A stretch of DNA of 5,848 bases from Bdellovibrio sp. (GTDB lineage Bacteria; Bdellovibrionota; Bdellovibrionia; Bdellovibrionales; Bdellovibrionaceae), in assembly GCA_003176075.1 (NCBI GenBank), contig PSRN01000199.1, forward strand, positions 1 to 5,848, in the 5' to 3' direction. Positions 1 through 4,715 of this stretch are shown in pieces. The position numbers and the translations under genes were made by a program. Positions within the stretch are counted from its first letter, which is position 1; every line of letters begins with the position of its first letter. The notes under the pieces were generated by a model that had not been told where the DNA came from, searched no databases, and was given only the letters and a program-made list of their open reading frames with translations.

Positions 1-1
1 A

Positions 2-205
2 CGAGCAATTTGGCAAAGAGCCGGTTCCAAATGCGAAAAGTGCGGGTCGCAATTTGCTCTGCAAATTGACCATTGTAGGCCGTGGGCTCTGGGCGGTGAT
101 CACCAGTTTGAGAACCTGAGGCTTTTGTGTCGAAACTGCAACCAGCGGGCAGCCATTGAGACTTTTGGTTCACAAAAAATGAATGATTTTTTGAATGGCG
201 AGTGA
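2..205 (+). CDS. HNH endonuclease-like protein, C-terminal part (5' end outside window)
   Basis: The open frame from the window edge encodes 67 residues and stops at TGA 203-205; no start is visible. It carries an HNH/ββα-metal finger: Cys11-x2-Cys14, then Asp23-His24 (the general-base His of HNH enzymes), Leu-Gly-Gly-Asp 30-33, Glu37-Asn38-Leu (the central Asn), and Cys43-x2-Cys46-Asn47. The two CxxC pairs would bind a structural zinc. The residues after the finger (QRAAIETFGS, then a KM..FL tail) match the usual C-terminus of a compact HNH family that I associate with Bdellovibrionota and related groups. Proteins of this group are presumed metal-dependent DNA nucleases, but the targets are generally unknown. 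Where many relatives have Cys-x-x-His-Asn in the last motif, this one has Cys-x-x-Cys-Asn, so a zinc site would be all-cysteine. It is convergent with the large membrane protein gene, with no sign of a functional link. The family call is confident; the biological role is unknown. Confidence 0.85.
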   Translation, partial: RAIWQRAGSKCEKCGSQFALQIDHCRPWALGGDHQFENLRLLCRNCNQRAAIETFGSQKMNDFLNGE

Positions 206-222
206 GCCGCTTGCAAGCTCAC
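202..222. terminator. Weak inverted repeat between convergent genes, possible terminator
   Basis: GTGAGC (202-207) pairs with GCTCAC (217-222) around a 9-base loop that itself holds most of the self-complementary GCTTGCAAGC. It begins inside the stop region of the HNH gene and lies downstream of the convergent membrane-protein gene, where a shared terminator would be expected. No T-run follows immediately on either strand, although T-rich sequence lies further along on the minus strand. It is therefore a weak candidate for a bidirectional terminator and may only be an intergenic palindrome. Nothing else recognisable was seen in 223-265. Confidence 0.3.
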
Positions 223-265
223 CCGTCTGCCACGTAGCCATGCCGCCGCCGAACCAAAGGACGGT

Positions 266-3200
266 TCAGTCCGCCAACAGGCGTCGATAGAATTTAACTC
301 CGCCAACTGCCGGATTTTCACAAGGCGGTTTTTCAAGCAACTCAAGCTGAAGTTCTTCGACGTTTTCGTCCAAAGACCATTTGGGATTCGCATCCAGGGG
401 AACAATCAAAGTTCCAGAAGCGACTCTAAACGTCAGGTTAGAATCGAGACTTGAATTCGGATGTTTATTCAAGTGTTTATTCAATTGGCCTTTCCAGTGA
501 ACTTTCATGGCAGCGCTCGACTTGGAGTTTGCGCACTCGAACTCGAAAACCAGAAGGTCGGCATCCCCGCCTGATAGCCCTAAGCTTTGAAATTTCCAAG
601 TCGGCAATTTCGAATTGGAAGACTGCGCGGTCTGGATCGATGGCGTGACATCTTTTACGAGCGACATGCGTTTTTCCAAGGAAGGAAAGGAACGTCCCCA
701 CGCAATCGGAACGTACATTAATTCCGAAACCGTTATCGCCTTCTCAAGGAGAGCAGCATGGTAAGCCCGTGCCCTCTCGCCGATTGCAAATTTCAGACTG
801 AGATTTTCCTGAGTTATGGGTTGTGAGGAACCCGGCACTTCAATATTGCCAGTCATTGGATCGACCGAAGAAATTTTGAGCTCCTGATCCGCGACGTAAA
901 CGGAGTCACCTTGTTGAAGGACCTGAGCCAACGCTGGATCTTCGAGATGCAAAAGAAGCCTGCCGGCCCCGTCATTCTTTCGGAGTTCACCTTTCTTTCG
1001 GAGTTCACCTTTCTTTTGGGGTTCATCCTTTCTTTCGACTTTGAACTTGCTTGTGACAAATTCGGCGTCTCGCAATGCCGCCCCAGGACTTGAAGGCCGG
1101 TCTTTCAAACGGCCCAAGATGTGACCTTCCTCAAAGAAGGGTTCATAGTGATCAAGCACGAAACGATAAAGGATTGGATTACGCAGAGCCAGGCCTCCGC
1201 CGTCGTGAATGATATTGCCGGCTTTTGTTGAAATCAGCGCGATCCGGCGGGGGTGTTCTTTCAATTGCTCGATGATCCGACGCTGTTGCGGCAGCGGCAC
1301 CAAATTGTAAGGCGCCGTCACCTCGAGGTGGGGAAGGCGATCAAGATAAAAGTACCTTGCATGCCTTCCCGTCAGATCAAGATAAGGTTGCCGAGGCTCC
1401 AGATACTTGTCGAGTAGCAACTTCACTTCGATCAGATTTTGCCAATAGTCTTCCCCAAAGGAGCCCCGGCCGACCGGCGAAAGACCGCGTTCTTCCCCGT
1501 TTTTGAACTCGCCGACCGAAAGACGGGGCGTCAGTGCGCTTTCGAGGTCCAGCGTGGCCGCACGGTTTTTGTCTCCGTTGAGCGGAGCCACAAATACCAC
1601 CATCACAAAGGCGACGGTGACCCATGAATTTTCGAGTCCGTTCCGCAGCAGGAGAGGGAGCAGCCCACTCCAGACAAAAATGGTAAAGATGCCGAGCCGC
1701 GAGAGCGCGCCGGGGTCAATCCGTCCCATCGTGTAAGGGAGCAAAAGCAAGCAAAGGATCAGGCTGAAAACCGCAGCGGCTGGAAATTCTTTCTGAAATT
1801 TTCTTTCTTTGATCGCCCGAATGATCTGGTAGCCACAGATTGCAGGAATGATAATCCAGGTGGAACGAAAAAATTCAAAAAGATTGCGCCCCCCCGTCGC
1901 GCCATTCAAGCTGAATTTCCAAGGCATACCATAGGCGACTTGGTTGATGGGGCCATTTTCAAGAACATAACGAAGAGCCCCCAGCAACATGCGAAATCCG
2001 GGCAGTGCAACAAAAAAGAAAAGCAAAGATGCACCAGCGAAAGCGACAGACCGCCAATCCATCGGCGTTTTCTCGCGCCAGATCTTCCAGATATGATACA
2101 GAAAAAGTGGGCTCGAAGCGGCAACCATCACAACACCTTGCGGAGGCACCCCTAATAAAATAATGACCACCGTCACCAGCCAGGTGGCCATCCATTTTAA
2201 AGAATTTTTGTTCGTGCCGGGAGCCAGCCAAATACAAAGAAAGGGAATAAAAAAATACCATTTCATGCCGGATCCCTGCGGGACTACGTTATATAACAAG
2301 AAAGTGGAGAGAGTGGCGATCGCGATGGATCCTGTGCTCCACACGAGGGATCCAAAGGCGATCCCCGCTAAAAGGACAAAGCTGACCCGCCCTGCCTCAC
2401 CAATTGCCGACGCTGTTCCATCAAAAAAGAAATGGGACACAAATCCATTAAGGTCATCGTCAATCAATCCGTGGGGAGAGAGATAATCAAAATATGGAAT
2501 CGCCCCGTTGAGATAAGACTTCCAGCCCAACAGGCCTTCGCCAAAGTGATAATCATCCGGACTCACCGATGGAACCGTGGTCACCCCGACTTTGATTATG
2601 GCGATCAGAGCAAACACTGAGACCGGCGAAATCAGATCGCTGAGTTCCCGGGTTCTGCGGTATTTTCTAAATCGGCCAGCGATATCCGCGAAAGTCCAGA
2701 GCAAGAGACCCAAGACCAGCAGGCGTAACGCGGGCTGGGCCGCATAACCCGAGAATTTGTTCCCGGGCTCAACCAGTTTAGCCGGCCAAAGCGAGCAAAA
2801 GAACACTCCCCATCCCAATTGGCCGATGATCAGGAGAAGAGATGCAATTCGGCGGTAAGCATTCCTCCATTTCGCCAGGTAAAGCAGAATTCCGAACCCC
2901 ACGGCCAGGATTATTTTTACCATTTGCTCCCTCGCATGGGGAGAGAGCGAATATTCCGGATTCAACCGGCCCCACGCCAGGTAAAACACGGAGGGTATTG
3001 AACTGGCCGCAAGGGCTCCCAGAAGCCCGGCATTCCCCTCGCCCATGGAAAGTTCGGAATTTCTTGTTCGAATCACAAGACAAGTGAGAAACAAAGTCCC
3101 TACCCCGGAGAGTAAAAGCAGACTTTTATCGATCGGTGTGTCGATGAATGCGGAAAGAATCGTAATCAATCCAGGCAGACTCCACCAAAGAAGGAGCTCG

Positions 3201-3619
3201 GAAAATTGCCTTCCTTCAAAAGATCCGCGTTGTTCCTTGGTCAGTAAAATGAGGCGGGAAAGACCTGCCGTGACTCCAATAAATACGACAAGACACAATG
3301 GTAAGATGATGATGTCAGCAAGTTTGGACTCGTCCCTCCAAGTGATTGCGCCGACAACAAATTCCGCATAATGAGCACTGACTGACATCTGGAGCGCCAG
3401 AATGAAGGCGCCGACGGCCCAAGCGAGCCCCACTGCGGGAGCCGCCGCTTTTTCAACAAAGCTGAGCCAAGTCGGTCCCTTCGGGACCTCCGCATTGGGC
3501 CAATTCGGTGCCTTCGGCACCTCCGCCGTCCTCTCCATGTTGAGGAATCCTCTCAAGTGGAGAAATCCTCTCAAAGCAACCGGCAGGTTCGCAATCATAT
3601 TCTCGAGTAAAATGGTCAT
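266..3619 (-). CDS. Giant polytopic membrane protein, probable GT-C-fold (PMT/ArnT-like) glycosyltransferase
   Basis: The 1117-residue product has about 19 hydrophobic segments, roughly at residues 63-83, 101-126, 140-158, 165-183, 198-216, 233-250, 258-279, 297-315, 330-352, 411-428, 431-447, 453-468, 475-491, 493-511, 523-541, 587-602, 613-630, 640-658 and 665-682. Basic loops (127-137, 184-186, 251-257, 316-325, 512-523, 601-612) fit a cytoplasmic N-terminus and a periplasmic C-terminal region (683-1117). After helix 9 comes an acidic loop, Asp355-Asp356-Tyr-His-Phe-Gly-Glu361, followed by a G.iPYfDYlsPHG motif (372-384). This resembles the first periplasmic loop of GT-C enzymes, which transfer sugar from polyprenyl-phosphate donors. 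The soluble part includes YLDLTGRHARYFYLDR (746-761), HDGGGLALRNP (805-815) and a C-terminal all-beta-like stretch (about 1008-1115), features I associate with large membrane glycosyltransferases. Start choice is uncertain: Met1 and Met8 have no good ribosome site, while Met28 (ATG at 3538-3536) has GAGAGG ten bases upstream. Several in-frame tandem repeats interrupt the gene. The donor and acceptor are unknown. Confidence 0.75.
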   Translation of the reverse strand: MTILLENMIANLPVALRGFLHLRGFLNMERTAEVPKAPNWPNAEVPKGPTWLSFVEKAAAPAVGLAWAVGAFILALQMSVSAHYAEFVVGAITWRDESKLADIIILPLCLVVFIGVTAGLSRLILLTKEQRGSFEGRQFSELLLWWSLPGLITILSAFIDTPIDKSLLLLSGVGTLFLTCLVIRTRNSELSMGEGNAGLLGALAASSIPSVFYLAWGRLNPEYSLSPHAREQMVKIILAVGFGILLYLAKWRNAYRRIASLLLIIGQLGWGVFFCSLWPAKLVEPGNKFSGYAAQPALRLLVLGLLLWTFADIAGRFRKYRRTRELSDLISPVSVFALIAIIKVGVTTVPSVSPDDYHFGEGLLGWKSYLNGAIPYFDYLSPHGLIDDDLNGFVSHFFFDGTASAIGEAGRVSFVLLAGIAFGSLVWSTGSIAIATLSTFLLYNVVPQGSGMKWYFFIPFLCIWLAPGTNKNSLKWMATWLVTVVIILLGVPPQGVVMVAASSPLFLYHIWKIWREKTPMDWRSVAFAGASLLFFFVALPGFRMLLGALRYVLENGPINQVAYGMPWKFSLNGATGGRNLFEFFRSTWIIIPAICGYQIIRAIKERKFQKEFPAAAVFSLILCLLLLPYTMGRIDPGALSRLGIFTIFVWSGLLPLLLRNGLENSWVTVAFVMVVFVAPLNGDKNRAATLDLESALTPRLSVGEFKNGEERGLSPVGRGSFGEDYWQNLIEVKLLLDKYLEPRQPYLDLTGRHARYFYLDRLPHLEVTAPYNLVPLPQQRRIIEQLKEHPRRIALISTKAGNIIHDGGGLALRNPILYRFVLDHYEPFFEEGHILGRLKDRPSSPGAALRDAEFVTSKFKVERKDEPQKKGELRKKGELRKNDGAGRLLLHLEDPALAQVLQQGDSVYVADQELKISSVDPMTGNIEVPGSSQPITQENLSLKFAIGERARAYHAALLEKAITVSELMYVPIAWGRSFPSLEKRMSLVKDVTPSIQTAQSSNSKLPTWKFQSLGLSGGDADLLVFEFECANSKSSAAMKVHWKGQLNKHLNKHPNSSLDSNLTFRVASGTLIVPLDANPKWSLDENVEELQLELLEKPPCENPAVGGVKFYRRLLAD
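461..484. repeat. 12-bp direct tandem duplication inside the membrane protein gene
   Basis: Two adjacent 12-base units (461-472 and 473-484) share the core TGTTTATTCAA. On the minus strand they encode Leu-Asn-Lys-His twice in a row (residues about 1046-1053), in the C-terminal beta-rich part. The unit is a multiple of three, so the frame is kept. It looks like a slippage duplication. Confidence 0.8.
977..1030. repeat. 18-bp tandem repeat, three units, inside the membrane protein gene
   Basis: Units 977-994 and 995-1012 are identical over 18 bases (core CGGAGTTCACC). A third unit, 1013-1030, differs at four positions. On the minus strand the repeats encode two copies of KKGELR (residues 869-880) preceded by a degenerate copy, in a charged, probably disordered linker (about 861-884) between two parts of the C-terminal soluble region. 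The frame is preserved. Two identical copies beside one diverged copy suggest that the last duplication is recent. Confidence 0.9.
3474..3521. repeat. Two consecutive hairpin units 33 bp apart with compensatory base change
   Basis: Unit 1 (3474-3488) is GGTCCC-TTC-GGGACC and unit 2 (3507-3521) is GGTGCC-TTC-GGCACC. Both are preceded by TC and followed by TCCGC. The units differ at one base in each arm, and the two changes keep the 6-bp stem perfectly paired. They lie near the 5' end of the minus-strand membrane protein gene and encode AEVPKAP (residues 32-38) and AEVPKGP (43-49), an 11-residue period. They could fold in DNA or in mRNA close to the start codon. They may belong to a dispersed REP-like palindrome family, but this window alone cannot show that. 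Confidence 0.8.
3540..3575. repeat. 18-bp direct tandem duplication at the 5' end of the membrane protein gene
   Basis: Units 3540-3557 and 3558-3575 share the core AATCCTCTCAA (14 of 18 bases match over the whole unit). On the minus strand they read as the repeated peptide RGFL-HL-RGFL-N (residues 18-27) if Met1 is the start. If Met28 is the start, they lie just upstream of the gene, and the GAGAGG of the first unit (3554-3549) would act as its ribosome binding site. The units also contain short complementary arms (TTGAG/CTCAA). Confidence 0.75.
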
Positions 3620-3713
3620 TTTTCAGATGAAATGAGTGACAGGCCCAACCAAGCCATTAGATGATCATCGGTTGACAGAGGAGCCGTGGGCGGCAACGCC
3701 CACTGTTTAATTG
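3620..3713. promoter_or_regulatory. Divergent intergenic region between the membrane protein and GT2 genes
   Basis: This 94-bp spacer must hold the promoters for both divergent genes unless the promoters lie inside coding sequence. It contains a perfect 10-bp palindrome GATGATCATC (3660-3669), a possible operator, and TTGACA (3672-3677), identical to the sigma70 -35 consensus on the plus strand. No acceptable -10 hexamer lies 16-18 bases downstream, where the sequence is GC-rich hairpin, so a housekeeping promoter is not supported. No convincing -10/-35 pair was found for the minus-strand gene either. The location supports a regulatory role; the exact sites are uncertain. Confidence 0.45.
3678..3713 (+). 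promoter_or_regulatory. SD-like GAGGAG and GCAA-tetraloop hairpin upstream of the GT2 start
   Basis: GAGGAG (3678-3683) is followed by a perfect 7-bp inverted repeat, GTGGGCG (3686-3692) and CGCCCAC (3697-3703), closed by a GCAA tetraloop of the stable GNRA class. Ten bases (TGTTTAATTG) then lead to the ATG at 3714. In linear distance GAGGAG is 30 bases from the start, too far for a normal Shine-Dalgarno site. If the hairpin folds, it leaves about 12 unpaired bases between them, near normal spacing. No other SD-like motif lies before this ATG. The hairpin is seen directly; the structured-spacer reading is inference. A dispersed intergenic palindrome is the main alternative. Confidence 0.5.
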
Positions 3714-4715
3714 ATGACTCACTTCCCTATTTTTTTATCCGTCGTCGTGGTCGCGCGAAACCAGGCAAAAACGATAACTTCCGTATTGCATGAGATCGCG
3801 GGTCAGATTGCCTCTACCGTCGCCGACTATGAGCTTGTTCTGATCGACAATGGGTCTCACGATGAATCACATGCTCTCTATCGCGAGCTGACCGGAGAAC
3901 AAGGCATTGCAAACCTGCAGGTCTATGCCTTAACCAAGGAAGTTGATTTTGATACCGCCTCGTGGGCGGGGTTGGAAAGCAGTTTAGGTGATTTCATGGT
4001 CGTTTTCGATCCCACCACCGACAATATTTCGTTTTTGCCGCGAATGCTTGAGAAAGCGGTTGGCGGGTCGGACGTCGTTTTCGCTTATAATAAACTCAAA
4101 CCCAAGCAAAGCCTGGCCTATCGAATCGCCTACTCGAGTTTCGATAAACTGTTTAAGAGTTTTGTCGGTGTTTACCTCTCTCGCGAAGCGCCTTGCTATC
4201 GGGTTCTGAGCAAGAGGGTCGTTAATTTTATTCTGCAACACCCCCAGCCGGCACTCACCTACCGTCATTTGCCGGCCACCGGTGGATTTGCGCGAAGTAC
4301 TCTCGAATACTCAAGCCCGCCGAAGACCATCCGGATTAAGAATGTGAGAGAGGGAATCGACAAAGGAATGCGACTGCTCGTTTCCACCACGCAAATCCCA
4401 ATGCGCTTGGTGACCTCGCTGTCCCTTTTCGGCGCCATTGCCAACCTCCTGTATTCTCTTTACGTCGTGCTGATCGCAATCATCAAAAAAGACGTGGCGC
4501 CAGGATGGACAAGTCTCTCCCTCCAACAGTCGGGAATGTTTTTTTTGATCTCGTTGGTTCTCATGGTATTGGGTGAATACATTATTCATATGGCAAGCCT
4601 CTCGACGGAGGGCCCTCTTTATCACATTGCCCAGGAATTTACGAGCGCCCGCATGACCCGACGACAGCGACTCAATGTTGAATTCAACTCATCCCGCGCG
4701 GAAGCTCTGGAATGA
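3714..4715 (+). CDS. Membrane-anchored GT2 glycosyltransferase, DPM1/GtrB/ArnC-like
   Basis: The 333-residue product fits the length of bacterial polyprenyl-phosphate sugar transferases with a C-terminal anchor. The GT-A nucleotide-binding start is clear: FLSVVVVARNQ (7-17), then ELVLIDNGSHDES (40-52). The segment FDTASWAGLESSLGD (79-93) matches the conserved region before the metal site. The site itself reads FDPTTD (98-103), an Asp-Pro-x-x-Asp form rather than the usual DxD followed by LqdpP. Two hydrophobic helices at about 231-256 and 272-294 would anchor it, separated by a short loop. Family members transfer a sugar from a nucleotide donor to undecaprenyl phosphate on the cytoplasmic face. 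The ATG at 3714 is chosen; an adjacent in-frame TTG at 3711 is an equally placed alternative. It overlaps the next gene by ATGA, suggesting translational coupling, and is divergent from the GT-C-like gene that could use its product. The GT2 fold is confident; the sugar is unknown. Confidence 0.85.
   Translation: MTHFPIFLSVVVVARNQAKTITSVLHEIAGQIASTVADYELVLIDNGSHDESHALYRELTGEQGIANLQVYALTKEVDFDTASWAGLESSLGDFMVVFDPTTDNISFLPRMLEKAVGGSDVVFAYNKLKPKQSLAYRIAYSSFDKLFKSFVGVYLSREAPCYRVLSKRVVNFILQHPQPALTYRHLPATGGFARSTLEYSSPPKTIRIKNVREGIDKGMRLLVSTTQIPMRLVTSLSLFGAIANLLYSLYVVLIAIIKKDVAPGWTSLSLQQSGMFFLISLVLMVLGEYIIHMASLSTEGPLYHIAQEFTSARMTRRQRLNVEFNSSRAEALE

Noticed and set aside
251..267. GAACC/GGTTC inverted repeat at the end of the membrane protein gene as a terminator
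   Set aside because: The stem is only 5 bp with a 7-base loop, overlaps the stop codon and is not followed by a T-run on either strand.
100..405. 101-residue minus-strand open frame across the HNH gene end and the spacer
   Set aside because: It overlaps the well-supported HNH frame and the end of the membrane protein gene, has no recognisable domain, and looks like an antisense shadow.
977..1030. Spaced repeats as a CRISPR-like array
   Set aside because: The units are directly adjacent, 18 bp long, in frame and coding. There are no spacers and no cas genes.
2163..2486. 107-residue plus-strand open frame inside the membrane protein gene
   Set aside because: It is antisense to conserved membrane helices and to the catalytic loop region, has no ribosome site or domain, and is best explained as a shadow.
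3672..3700. TTGACA as the -35 box of a sigma70 promoter for the GT2 operon
   Set aside because: The hexamer is perfect, but the sequence 16-18 bases downstream is GC-rich hairpin with no TATAAT-like hexamer. The AT-rich TTTAAT lies too far away.
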